Shown here one piece after another: positions 1 to 11,840 of a stretch of 64,000 nt of DNA. The translations under genes and the position numbers were made by a program. Numbering within the stretch: the stretch's first letter is position 1; each line of letters opens with the position of its first letter. Source of the stretch: Sequoia sempervirens (taxonomy: Eukaryota > Streptophyta > Pinopsida > Cupressales > Cupressaceae); contig VDFB02373365.1 in NCBI GenBank assembly GCA_007258455.2, positions 223,113,353-223,177,352 of the forward strand. Reading direction: 5' to 3'. The notes beneath the pieces are model-generated. The model was not told the origin of the DNA, did no database searches, and saw only the letters and a list, made by a program, of their open reading frames with translations.

Positions 1-480
1 GACAAGTAAAATCCTTCCATTTGTCCCATGTAAGCCTCTTCTTCCAATTCACCATTTAGAAAACAAACTTCACATCCATCTAATAAACTTTAAAGTCCTT
101 GTATGCTTCAAATGCCAAAAAAATTATGATAGCTTCCATCCTAGCCTCCAGAGAAAATGTTTCTTCAAAGTCTATTCCTTTCACTTGTGAGTCCCTTACA
201 CACAAGTCTTGCTTTATTTCTTACCACTTCTCCATTCTCATTCAGTTTATTTCTGAATACCCACTTAGTTCTAATTATGTTCTTTTTTGTCGGTCTAGGA
301 ACCAATTCCCAAGACAAATTTTTCTCAATTTGCATAAGTTCTTCTTCCATTGTCTTAATCCATTGTTCATCTTTGCATGCTTCACTCACTGTTTTAGGTT
401 CAACTTTAGAAAGTAAACACAGATTCACCTCAACTTCAGAAACTTTGCTTCTCTTCAATACTCCTTTCCTCTTGTCTCCA
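1..480 (-). pseudogene. Ty1/copia reverse transcriptase relic (5' part of RT)
   Basis: Read on the minus strand, this encodes the start of a copia reverse transcriptase: an EAC..EQW..AM-like helix (EACKDEQWIKTMEEELMQIE), then WELVPRP, TKWVFRNKLNENGEVVRNKA and ARLVCKG, all classic copia RT blocks. After a frameshift near 165 the match continues to the window edge (ETFSLEARMEAI, then FLNGELEEEAYMGQMEGF). The YVDD catalytic box would lie beyond position 1. Frame breaks and stops show it is dead. It sits immediately downstream of a gag relic, with no protease or integrase between them, so the element carries an internal deletion. The family call is firm; the exact lineage is not. Confidence 0.85.
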
Positions 481-492
481 ATGATTTGTTCC

Positions 493-1131
493 TCATAATG
501 ATTCTTTTGATAAAGATGTTTTAGTTGTACCATTTTTCAAACCAAGTTTTCTCATTTCAAATGAAGTTAGTGTACCAATCAACTGATCTCTAGAATAAGT
601 ATTAAAACTTGTAACTTCCTCTATGATAGATACCTTTTCACTATATGAATCAACAAGAGTTCTGAGAACTTTCTTTACCACCCTAGGTTCTTTGACTTGT
701 GCACCGAGACCTCTCATAGCACTTACCAGCTCATCAACTCTTTGCATGTAGATTGTAATTGTTTCATCTTCAGACATTCATATGGTCTCAAATTGTACCT
801 TCAAATTCTACAGCTTTGCTTGTTTAACCTTATCATCTCCTTCATAAATGCTTTCAATCTGATCCCAAACTTCTTTAGTAGTCTTGAGATTCATAACTTA
901 TACTAATTCAAAATTTGAAAGACTATTCACAATGATAAATATTGCCTTAGCATTTATCTCATGTGCCTTGAGTTCATCACTTGTGCTTGGACCATTTGCA
1001 GGTGCAATATATTGATTCTTTATAGCCTTTTCAATCTCATACCCATGAGATGCCAAATATCCTTCCATCTTTGTCTTTCAGAATGCATAGTCTATTCCAT
1101 CAAATCTAGGGAAATGCAACTTGTTTTCCAT
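493..1131 (-). pseudogene. Ty1/copia gag relic (UBN2-type)
   Basis: The minus-strand start ATG at 1131-1129 opens MENKLHFPRFDGIDYAF, followed by KMEGYLASHGYEIEKAI, KEVWDQIESIYEGDD and a C-terminal half (positions 777-493) with MSEDETITIYMQRVDELVSA. This is the usual order of a plant copia gag (DUF4219/UBN2 type). At least three in-frame stops interrupt it. No CCHC knuckle follows; the frame passes directly towards RT sequence. The primer-binding site and LTR lie just upstream in the expected arrangement. Confidence 0.85.
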
Positions 1132-1176
1132 CCTAGATCTACCTTAAGTGGTTAATCTCTTCCCCAAGGAACCTTT

Positions 1177-1187
1177 CTCTGATACCA
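1177..1187 (-). other. Primer-binding site of the left copia element
   Basis: The minus strand reads TGGTATCAGAG, complementary to the 3' end of initiator tRNA-Met, the usual primer of plant copia elements. It lies 2 nt from the LTR end at 1190, which fixes the element's orientation as minus. Confidence 0.85.
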
Positions 1188-1189
1188 AT

Positions 1190-2806
1190 TGTTGAATGAA
1201 AAAGAAAATTAAGAGGGGGGTGAATCAGTTGTAGCAAATTAAAACATCAAAAACCTCAAAAGTAACCAGATCCACAAACATTCATTAAACCCTTATTCTG
1301 TTAAAATGATTAATCATGAAATGCAGATAACAAAAACTAAAATAACAACACCATACACAAGAGAACGCCAAATTTATATGGAAAACCCAATGAGGGAAAA
1401 ACCATGGTGAGGATTAGCTCACAATATAAGTAATTGCAAAACTGATACAAGGGCTCACTGCTAGAATAGGACATACTGTCCAAAAGGGCTCACTGCCACA
1501 AAAATAAACAAAGGAGATAGAAGAGAAATGTTATACGGAGAACAACTTCTCAATGCAACAAGGAATCCACCAAAAATGCTCTAACACTTTTGCAGTCTTG
1601 CATGAAACATTGCGAATACCTTCAGCTCACTACATTCAAGAATCCAACACTTGAAGTTCGCACTGCTCTATTCAAATTTGCATCTATACTTCTATAATTC
1701 ACATCACATTCATCACTCACATCTATCTAGCATCAATCTTGCCTCTCTCTTGTATATTACAACAACACCACTCTTATTTATATCAACCTCAACCTTGAAA
1801 CCCTTCTCCAAGGTCGAAAACTATTTGTTACATTTAAACTTTTTTGATTAGGTCAGAACCTAAACATTCCCACGGTGGATAGGAATAAAGGCGACCCATA
1901 TAAATCCTTAATTAGGACCCAAATTAATCCTCACACACCTCAACACACTTTCATAAACTTCGCATGTAGTGTTAACACTAGGTTGACCAATACCTGTGCT
2001 AAACACCATAAAACATTAAGTACACACTTCCTTAAATCAATCCAAAACTTTCAGAAAAAAAAAAAAAAATCACTTAAACACAATCTAGAATAATACACAA
2101 ACCACCTAAGATCCAACAAAGAATTCATCCAAACTTGCATCATAGAAGTACTTCAACCCAGAATATTTAGTTAACCTTATTCTCACACTAACGCATGAAA
2201 CATACACTATACTACACTAAATCAAGTGAAACCTTGAATTCTAAAAGATACAATCATTATAAGAAACTTCTGAGATCTGCACAACCTAAAGCCAAACTAT
2301 GGAGAAATGCAGAGCAAATACAATTCTCCTAGACCACAAAAAATAATACTGAAAAACTGGCTCACACATTGGTGAATATATCTCACTTTGCACAACGATC
2401 CAAAAACTAAAATTCTAGATATAGAAACTAATGACAGCCCTAAACAACATGTTAGATCTGAATTGGCATAACATCAACACATAAGAAATGTGGAACACAT
2501 CCTAGAGCACATTCTGAACACTTGCACAACACTGTTTTCTATGTTTATCAAATTTTCTCAAAATCACTTGGAAACCAAGTACCAAAAACATCATCTCAAC
2601 ACATTACTTCATTCCAGCACATCTCTAGACACTACAACATAAAGATATCTCCATGTACTCACAACACTTCCTCAATATCTCCACAATACATGCACAACCT
2701 GCAATAGTCTATTTTCCTCTTTTTCATAATACAAAATTCCTCAACACATAGTTGGCATCATTGACAACACCAACATGTTGACATCCTATTGACATCAATG
2801 ACAACA
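1190..2806 (-). repeat. 5' LTR of the left copia element (about 1.6 kb)
   Basis: On the minus strand the LTR runs from TGTTGTCATTGATGTCAA (2806) to CATTCAACA (1190), so it has TG..CA ends and stops 2 nt before the tRNA-Met primer site. Its end carries the C-rich stretch CTGATTCACCCCCCTC, which also occurs at the end of the solo LTR at 16329-18414. The starts share TTGTCATTGATGTCAA. The two LTRs therefore look like relatives. The partner LTR lies outside the window, so no target duplication can be checked. The right boundary is inferred from the TG..CA ends. Confidence 0.7.
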
Positions 2807-2881
2807 CCTTCATACTTTCATATATATATATATATATATGTATGCATGTATATTATATGTCTGATTACTTTAACATATGTT

Positions 2882-2918
<37 letters not shown>

Positions 2919-4193
2919 ATACCTAGATATTAAGATATCGATATATGTATATACTATATAAATATATTAATATATATGTATGAGTATATAATTAAATACA
3001 TACATATTGATATATGTATATATATAAGTGATAGTCTATGTATATGATTGGTTAATGAATGATCACGTTTATATATATATATATTGGCTATTGATGCATT
3101 TAATAATTGTGTAGATATAATTAATTATCAAAGAATGATTTTATGTATATATATGATAATATATATATATATGTTATAATGATAAACTTATTATAACATT
3201 CAATTATATATATATATATATATATATATTATTGAATGTATGTGAAATGTTTGCAAAAGTGAATTGAAGCATAATTGTGGTGCATCCGATAAAAGGCAAT
3301 ACAACTTAAGTTAAACAATCAATGATACAATGATATGTTGCACCCATATCAAGCACATGCATGAATGTTTAAGCCAAGTTTATGAAATTCCATATATAGC
3401 GCATATAAGTGGAAGATAAACCAACACATGGGAAGAATAGGTCTAGAGACTTAAACACTACATACATACAAAGGATAACGCAAGGAATAGAGTGCTACAT
3501 ATGTTAGTAATCACCAAAGTTTAATGTTGCGAATCAAACACATTGAGGGAATAAGTCAATGACTTAAGAGTGTTGCGTGGAGGATAACGTCTTAAATAGT
3601 AAACCAAAGCAATAGGAGTCTTCTAAAACCAATGTGAAACATGGAGACTTGGTCAATGATAAGTTGGTAGAAATATATAGGGGTAATCAACTTTCAAACC
3701 AAGTAGGAAACTTTCTAAAAAACTTGTTGTTCATTTGACTTAATAAAAGAGTCTTGTTGTCTCTTGAAACAAGTCGACTCAGCCATTTGAAGGGTGAGGA
3801 CTATTATGTGTTGTAAATCTATAAGTTAGTTAGATAAGTCATTGTATGGGGATAGAAAGGTGGCAGAAGCATTAGCTTGTTTATAGCCTTTGGTTGTTCA
3901 CATTTTAGTATATATAGAGGTGCTCTTTCTACCATTTGTTACACTTTTCATTCTAATTACTCCATTGTTATTTTGCTACAATTTTTGTGTGAGTGAGTTG
4001 AGAGCTTGAGAGTTAGTGAGTTGTTTTGTTATTTTGCATTAGTATTTTTTGAGAGATTCTATAAGAGGCTACAAGTGGGAATTGGGTTGATCTTAGATGA
4101 AGTAGCAAGCAAACTTGGGGAATTAAGCTAGGAAGGGAGATTTATCAGTTGGAGCTTATATAGGCATGTTGATTTCTATTCCTTGTTACTTAT
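2807..4193 (+). repeat. Left LTR of the large gypsy element, first segment
   Basis: It aligns by eye with 15755-16328 and 18415-19210 (for example shared ATATTAAGATATCGATATAT and GGAAGATAAACCA). It is interrupted at 4193 by the 4194-10101 element and resumes at 10102. There is no coding sequence. Confidence 0.8.
2817..3233. repeat. TA/TG microsatellite cluster in the gypsy LTR
   Basis: Several runs of (TA)n and (TG)n occur here, for example around 2819-2838, 2885-2918 and 3208-3230, separated by AT-rich unique sequence. The homologous stretch in the other LTR (15840-16170) has different run lengths, as expected for slippage. Confidence 0.9.
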
Positions 4194-5511
4194 TGTAAGA
4201 GAGGGGGACCAACCACACCAAGGCTCTAGGTCACGGAGAGCCAAGAATGGAGGGCTTCCCTAACTTACCTCACTCTAATGGGTATTTTAGGATGAGGATC
4301 GAGAATGAAGAGCACTCTCAAGTGCTTTTGTCACTCTACAGACCCAAAAATCTAATTGGGGCTAGATGAGCCAGTTTCTAGAGTCCAAACTGAACCTCAG
4401 ACAACTCTTTGTCTGAGGACGACAGTGCAGGTCTGGGATGATAGTGTGGTGCACTAGCATCTCTTTGGCGCACTGGCATTCGTACGACCATAAAACATAA
4501 AATGTAGTAAGAAAACAACCAAAAGCCTACTAGCAGCCTAGCTAGCTAACTTTAATGAAACTTGAACATAATGATAAAGTATGAAAAGTAAGTGCGGAAA
4601 TGATAAAGTAAGTAGATGAAAACAAGGGTGACAAATGTCAACTCACTAAGCGTCGGTTCACTAGTGAGCTCCACGTACACGTTCACCAACACACAAACAA
4701 GCATGGAAAATTGTTAGGGTTGTATAGGGGTTTGCCTTAGTCAAACAAACCCCTTCTATGGTGTTCCCACCTCCACAGACAGCCAGAAAAGCAACAACGT
4801 AGAAAGTACAATAAAGGAAATAGAAGGGAAACAATGATTATTGAACACTACAAAAGAATGCTACACTACTCTATCGAACCACAAAAGGAAAAGTGAAGTG
4901 TTACCACCTCCACCCAAAGGATCTCAAGTCCAATGAAGGGAGAATGCAGGCAACAAACTTGAAAAAGTCACCACAACCGCAGTGGTGATGAAGGGAGGTC
5001 TCACAAGATTCCAAGCTCACAACTTCTATGGCAGCACCACATGTACAAAAGTGAAGTTGATGGAGCAAAAAATTGCTACAATGCTCAATGGAGTTGTGAA
5101 ATATGCTAGAATTGTAAATAGAATTCTCGAGAGAATGTTGAAGATCAAGAAGTGCTAAAGGGGGATGAAGTGAGTGTGAAATGAATACCTTTGGAGGAAA
5201 AAATGAGAGGGAATGAAGTTGTTTTTGGGTTGGTTGGTTGCACAGAGGTGTTACAATTCGACCCCAATGTGGTGTGTAACGTCCCTACGAACTCCAGACA
5301 CAAGAATTTGTTGGGAACAAGAGTGTGCCGCGTAGATGTCTGTGCACCGTGCTCGCATCCCTAACAAAAATTCCCTCACTAACACATAAAACACGTGACA
5401 AGTGGATGGAAGGTAGGTGGGTGATGTGGAATTTCATCTTCAGGTTTGATTTTCTAAGGTGAGGGTATTCCAAAGGGGAATTTACACAAGGGGGAAATTC
5501 ACTCCTATACA
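4194..5511 (-). repeat. 3' LTR of the 5.9 kb element
   Basis: This 1318 bp copy matches the LTR at 9143-10101 but keeps about 360 bp (roughly 4450-4850) that the other copy lacks. The size difference indicates a deletion in the right copy after insertion. Confidence 0.88.
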
Positions 5512-5526
5512 TTTTTTCCCCACTTT
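5512..5526 (-). other. Polypurine tract of the 5.9 kb element
   Basis: The minus strand reads AAAGTGGGGAAAAAA immediately before the LTR start TGTATAGG. This is the position and composition of a plus-strand primer. Confidence 0.7.
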
Positions 5527-8299
5527 AGCGAGCACAAGTATCGATGAGTGTTCGGTAAAGTAGATTGAAGAGTTAGAAATGTATACCTGAACCATTGAGG
5601 AAGTAGACCGTAATTTGGCGAACTCAAAAGCGTAGGGTAGAAAAAGGACTCCGTAGGTACTCTCTCCTAGGAGGTTTGAACAAAAGGACTCCGTAGCTCC
5701 ATGAAACTACGAAGTTGAACAAAGTACATTGAAGGCCCGCAGACCAATGATGGACAAATCCTATAGGATGCAAGTGTTTCACAAGTCCTCAGACTTGCAA
5801 AGAAGGTGTTCCCCCAAGTACTCTCTCATGAAGGAAGCCCAATGAAAGGGGAATCCACAGAGTTAGACTGGAAAGAGGCTTTACAGGTGCACCTATAAAG
5901 CAACATGTTAATCCACAGATAAAACATGTCAGGAAACAAAAAGCAGTCACGTAGGAAAATACACAGACAATCAACAAATTGAAGGAAGAGATTTCAAAGG
6001 GTCCCTCGAGAACCCTTCAAAAGAAAAGGTTTCCACTCAAGGGACGTGCTGTTTGAAAGTGTAATAATGCTTTTTGCAAATCAATTCAATCATCAAGGAA
6101 TCCTTTTGAAATATGTTCACTTCATCAAGGAATTTGAAAGGAAAAAAAAATGCCCCCTCGCAAGGGGAAGATCAAGGCTTCTCTTGTAGGAAAAGATGCT
6201 CCCACCTTAGAGGAAAGTTTTCAAGTTATTTCTTTGCAAACCCATGACAAAGGAAACACGTTCCACTAAGGGGTCCTTGTTGAGAATGCGATTTTTAAAA
6301 AAGTTTGCAAATATTTTCGAGAAAAGATTCATTGGATATGAATGCATTTTCTAAAAATCAATATATTATGAGAGTGACGTTGTCACACACACGAGGGGAA
6401 ACTCAAGCAAGGAAGAGAGAAAGGTGAAAAAACCATAAAAGAAACAATAACATCACAAACAAAGGGCACATGGTTGATTTGATATTTCAAGGTCAGAGTT
6501 GCTCATAAAATATATATATGTATATAAGTATAGTAATAGTATATAGATGAACTGTCATCAATCCCCTACTATATCAGACCATATGAAGTAGGTACAAGAA
6601 GATAAAATAAAAATAAAAAATTGGGTCAACATGGAAGGGAAGCCTAAATGCCCCCAACACTTTGCATCATGCTCAATTTTTCATAAACCAATACATATAA
6701 CAAAGGTAGAATGATGAAAAAAATAGAGGAAGTTTTACAACACATAATCACTCTTGTATCCAAGCACCTACAAGGGTGACAAGGGTCATCTAGGAACACA
6801 TAATTCAAACATGGGGGAACACATCCCAACAAACACACACCTAATCTAAAGGTAAAGAAGAGGTGCCCCCCTAACACTCGTCGACCAAGAGGTCGTTTGC
6901 TTCCCAATCTAGATCATTCTATGGGGAAGGAGGACGAGCCTGCAGTGGTGGAATATTAAGGTGGGAGCCCTCTGACCCTCCCACAATAAGGTCCAAGGAA
7001 GGAAACTCTTCAGGGTATCCTCCACTCAATTCTTGTAGAGCAATGGTCAGTGACTTTGTGAAGCTTGCTGACAACGCCAAGACCTTATCCAAAGAGTTAA
7101 ACATGCACATCATAGGAGTGCCATGTGTTACCTCAATGGGTGAGGGAGGTGGCACTCGAGATTCACTGTTGGGCTCATCAAGTGACTCAGGAGCGAGCAA
7201 TGACGAACTCAAGGGGCATCGAAGCTTCTTTCGTCACAAGGATGACGCATGCTAACGCATAACCACCCTTTGAAGGGGGTGGACTCCTCTTTGACCTATA
7301 TTGCTGGAAGGGCCAACCTTCGCCTTCTGCTTTGTCGAAGGATGCAAACTCCCCACAAACGAGGCAAGAGGCATGAAGGAGGAGAAGAGAACTGCAACAG
7401 ACACCACTGGGGTGTTCAACATATCTACGAGCTTCAAGAATAGTGGGATGTCTAGAAGGGACATCAAGAGAGGTGGCTCAAATGAAAGAGTGATAAACAC
7501 CTACAACTTTTTAGGGTTAGGGGCATTCACGCTCACAGTAGGAGCCAAAAGCATAACCGAATCCGATTGAACTGAGGCAAAGGGGATGGGAGAGGAGGAC
7601 ACAACAAGAGGCCCTGAAATAGGGGTAGTTGACTCCCCTTCCTTCCTCTACAAAACGACCTGCTTAGCCGCAAGAGACTTTTGTTGACACTTGTGCTCAT
7701 GTGCAAGGTAGTTTCTACAACTCCAGGAGCCATCTAGACCAGAAGCTAAGAAGGGACAAAAGGCTCCTTCTCAACCATGGGAGTGTCCATCACAACCGTC
7801 TCTGACAGAGGGGGGGCTCCTAGATAGGAGCAAGAGTGAGAGACTAGGAAGAGGTTGAAGTGACAATAGAGGGAGTCGACTCTAATACCTTGGCAGCAAG
7901 CCTCTTCCCATTCACTACTTTAGGAGCAGGAGCGGTAGGAGGCCACGAGGGCTGAGACATAGAGGATTCCCTGCGAGGACCCTTCCTTCTACCATATCGA
8001 ACGAGCCTAGGCTTCATGGGTAGAATGGGAATTTCAAATGCAAGCTGCTTGGGATTTTTCCAAGCAAACACCATAAGGTTCTCCCCCAAACACAGAGAAA
8101 AATCCAATAATGCCACAGTAGGGCGAGAGGAAGCGGTAGGCTAGACAATCAAAGAGGAGGAAGGGGAACCTCGAGAATGCTTCTCTTCTTCCCTTCTTCG
8201 GGCCATGGTGGCATCACTATGAACTTTCAAACAAGCCCTATATGAGACAACATAAGGAGATGGAGGGTACCACACTCTAAGCATTAAGCGCCCTTTCTT

Positions 8300-8915
8300 T
8301 TACCTCTCATAGGTTTGGTACAAGAGGTTCGTCCTAGGTAGAAACGAACCAATAGGTGTAGGCCAAAAGTGGTCTAGAGAATAGCTACCACATGCAACTA
8401 GTGGTTTATAACTGGTGTCATGGATCATATGCATTAAACCCTCATGGATAAACTTTAACAATTTATGCACGACCGAGGGAACTACATTCATAGTAGCCAA
8501 CCAAGGAATACCCAATTTCACTCTGAAGAGTTCAGACCCCAGGATTATGTCAAAAAGCAAGTTTACTGACTTAGGTCCAACAAGGACCAACAAGGTAATG
8601 CTACTAAGGGGAGGTACAAAAATTCTGTTATGTGTACGGATAGTACTTTCAGGCGCGTCATACCCATCTTTATGCAAGAAATTGATCAACATAATCTCCT
8701 CAGTTATAATATTCACTCGACACGTCAGGCCAACAAGAACACTTGTCACAGTGTTTCCATTGATCGGCATGGGAATATAAATCTAGGAGATGGCTCTCTA
8801 TTGAAACCCATCAGAAGGTCTTGCGAGGTAAAATTTATGCCAAGAGAACTATTCACAAGCTGTGTAGAAGGGATAGGCAGATGCAAAAAGGAATTCATCA
8901 CGTACACTAAATAAC
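8300..8915 (-). pseudogene. Ty3/gypsy gag-protease boundary relic
   Basis: The minus-strand translation shows the order INFTSQDL, a beta-rich segment NGNTVTSVLVGLT, a GP..V..LFDIILGSE stretch and LGIPWLATMNVVPSVVHKLL. This resembles the retropepsin region of gypsy polyproteins, where the pattern is INFT..DL, VLVD(S/T)G, then LLGRPW and a (V)PS..HQ.LKF motif. The Asp of the expected LVDxG active site is Gly here (LVGLT), so it would be catalytically dead. The upstream part (8915-8770) is linked by a frame change. No RT or integrase follows. Confidence 0.6.
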
Positions 8916-9120
8916 ACCTTCACAAGGCCCCTAAGGGTTTTCAATTGGATAATGACCCAACTAAGGTTTCATTCCGCAATGCCTACGAAACCTTCCAACT
9001 ATGCCTTTTAGGGGTCACAGGGTGGGTTGTAAGGTGAAACGCCTCACAACACACACACCTACAATGCTCCTAGGATATGAGGAAAGGAGCCTTCAACATT
9101 GCTAAATAGAACCAAAATGG

Positions 9121-9142
9121 TTCATACCGGGTTCACCAAAAA
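9121..9142 (-). other. Primer-binding-site candidate of the 5.9 kb element
   Basis: The minus strand reads TGGTGAACCCGGTATGAACC a few nt after the LTR end. It begins with the TGG that pairs with a tRNA CCA end. I cannot name the tRNA. Confidence 0.5.
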
Positions 9143-10101
9143 TGTAAGAGAGGGGGGACCAACCACACCAAGTCTTTAGGTCATGGAGAGGCGAGAGCAA
9201 AGGGCTTCCCTAACTTACCTCACTCTAATGGGTATTTTGGGATGAGGATTGAGAATGAAGACAACTCTCAAGTGATTTTGTCACTCTACAGACTTGAAAA
9301 TCTAATTGGGACTAGACGAGCCAGTTTTTGGAGTCCAAACTACACCTCAAATAGCTCTCTATCTGAGGATGGTAACGTGGGTTTGGGATGACTAGAAAAT
9401 GTAAAATGCAGTAAGAAACAACTAGAAGCCTACTAGTAGCCTAGAATGCTACACTACTCAATCAAACCACAAAAGGAAAAGTGAAGCATTGCCACCTCCA
9501 CCCAAAGGCTCTCAAGGCCAATGAAGGGAGAATGCAAGCAACAAACTTGGAAAAGTCACCACGACCATAGTGGTGATGAAGGGAGGTCTCGCAAGAATCC
9601 AAGCTCATAACTTCTATAGCAGTACCACACATACAAAAGTGAAGTTGATGGAGCAACAAACTACTACAATGCTCAATGGAGTTGTGAAAGTTGCAAGAAA
9701 TGTGAATAGAATGCTCAAGAGAATGTTGAAGATCAAGAAGTGATAAAGGGAGATGAAGTGAGTGTGAAATGAATGCCTTTGGAGGCCAAAATGAGAGGGA
9801 ATGAATCCGTTTTTGTGTCGGTTGGTCGCACAGAGGTGTTAAAATTCAACCCCAATGAGGTGTGTAATGTCCCTGTGGACTCCAGATGTAGGAATCTGTC
9901 AGGGACGACAATGTGTCATGTAGAAGTCCATGCATCGTGCTCGTGTCCCTGACAAAAATTCACTCACCGATGCACAAAACATGCACCAAGTGGATGAAAG
10001 GCAGGTGGGTGATGTGGAATTTCGTCTTCAGGGTTGATTTTCTAAGGTAAGGGTATGTTAAAGGGGAATTTACACAAGGGGTACAAATTCTCTCCTATAC
10101 A
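9143..10101 (-). repeat. 5' LTR of the 5.9 kb element (shortened)
   Basis: At 959 bp this is the shorter LTR copy. It lacks the segment present around 4450-4850 in the other LTR; the breakpoint is near 9390. The rest aligns throughout. Confidence 0.88.
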
Positions 10102-11827
10102 CTTATATTGGAAAGGTTAATTATTTATGTTTCCTAGGTTGTAAAGGAATGATTTAAAAGTGTTTTTTGATGCTTGTTAATGCTTGCATGTTCTTAGTTG
10201 TTTCTTGCTTTGGTGGAACCTATCTATTGGGTTAATACTTTTATATATGCTATATGGAAATTTTATGATGAAATTTATATTTAAACTATACGTATTTTTT
10301 CTATAATTGATTGATTACTTGTACCTCCTTGAAAGTAGGAATAGAGACTTATCTCTAGGGTTAGCGTATAAACTTTATGGTTTGATCAATATTCAACAAT
10401 AGGGTTAACAAAATGTATTATATAATTATGTTATTTTCTTTGGTTAAGAGTCTATTCCTATTCACAAAATTCTAAAAGAGGACTCACATTTCGGTAACCC
10501 ACAACCATATTGTGAGAGGACTATGGGTGTAGATGCACCAAATCCTCACAAGTTGATAATGTCCTCCAAATTGTCTACAAATGTAGTAAACATATGAATA
10601 TTTGAGGTATTTTGAAAGAGAAGTTTTATGGTTGGTTCATGATCACTTGAACATTACTTTACTTTTTATTGAGACCCTAGGTTGAGAATAACCTATATTT
10701 GGTTGGGTTGTTTGCTTGATTAGTGATTGAAGAACATAGGTTGGGATTAACTTGTATGATTTGATTGATCATTTGATTGTTGATTACATCTTTGTTTGAA
10801 GTCATTTATTGTTGAAGATTATACTTTTGGTTGAGGTCATTTATTGATGAGATTATACCCTTTATGGGAGTCATTTATTGTTGAGATTACACTCTTGAAT
10901 GAAATTTTTTATTGTTGAGATTGTACTTTCAAAATAGATTCATTTAATGTTGTAACGTTATGTTCATCCATGAGGTTAACTTGGTTATTCTTGGATACTA
11001 TATGTACATAGCATAAGATAGAGTTACTTGGAGATACTTAGTAGCAATGTCATTTAAATATGAGTTAATGGGAAGGTTATTCCTAGGGTTATGATAATCC
11101 ACAGGAAAGGGGATAACCTTCGAATAGAATACTAATGGTAAAAAAAAATTGAGCAATTAAGGTGGTGAAATAGATGACCCTTACGCAAAGTACTGGGTGA
11201 TAATTTTTGGCCAAAGTAGTGTAAGTAGCCACTGTTTACACTACCAGTTCATTGTGATCCAATTTACATACTAGGTTGGGTATATCATACATGTAGTTGT
11301 AGCCACATTATGGTAGCTCTAGATATGTAGGACACATCACTATGCTCAAAAAAGGCTAAGGAAGGACGAGGTTACCGAACCAATCTCTTCATTGAAGGGA
11401 GGGCCATCTCACTAAGTTTGGTAGATGCACGGGGGGCCACAGTAAGTCCATGGTTGGCGGAAAAGTGCTTCAGTGATGCTTCTCCTCATGCAGTTGGTAG
11501 CCAAGATTTGGGAGGACATTCTGGACCATTTGTATTTATAGTTCATGTAAGCTTGTTGAAGCTATGTATGTAATCATGTATCCATCTATATGGAAATTGT
11601 ATTTGTGAAATGTTATCTTGAATATATGAAAAGAAAAATCATACTTGTATTGATTAAATGATTCTTTGATTATGCAATGGAAAAGTTTGGAAAGGTTATG
11701 TTTCAAATGGTGCATTTATTATTGAAAAGAAAATAAATTTTTTATTGCTCATAATGTTAGATGCATAATCTATTCACTTGTGGGTAAAACATAGAAAAAT
11801 ACTGGGTAGAACAATGATAATGTTACA
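10102..11827 (+). repeat. Left LTR of the large gypsy element, second segment
   Basis: It continues the LTR after the nested element and matches 19205-20938 closely by eye (for example AGTGTAAGTAGCCACTGTTT). It ends in ATGTTACA just before the primer site. No coding frame. Confidence 0.85.
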
Positions 11828-11829
11828 CA

Positions 11830-11840
11830 TGGTATCAGAG
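11830..11840 (+). other. Primer-binding site of the large gypsy element
   Basis: TGGTATCAGAG, complementary to the 3' end of initiator tRNA-Met, 2 nt after the LTR end at 11827. It sets the orientation to plus. Confidence 0.85.

Larger units (their letters stand above)
4194..10101 (-). mobile_element. 5.9 kb minus-strand LTR retrotransposon (gypsy-like, decayed) with TSD CTTAT
   Basis: The ends are TGTAAGAGAGGGG.. and ..CTCCTATACA, repeated as LTRs at 4194-5511 and 9143-10101. The 5 bp duplication CTTAT flanks it (4189-4193 and 10102-10106). The right LTR copy of the host element (around 19205) keeps the single-copy empty site ACTTATATTGG. A purine tract beside the left LTR and a primer-site candidate beside the right LTR set the orientation to minus. 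The interior (5512-9142) is mostly non-coding apart from a protease-region relic. The rest (5512-8299) has only short frames I cannot assign. Confidence 0.9.

Noticed and set aside
6919..8116. Several 80-100 codon minus-strand frames in the 5.9 kb element
   Set aside because: Pro/Ser-rich and broken, with no domain I can name; possibly gag-region debris but not supportable.
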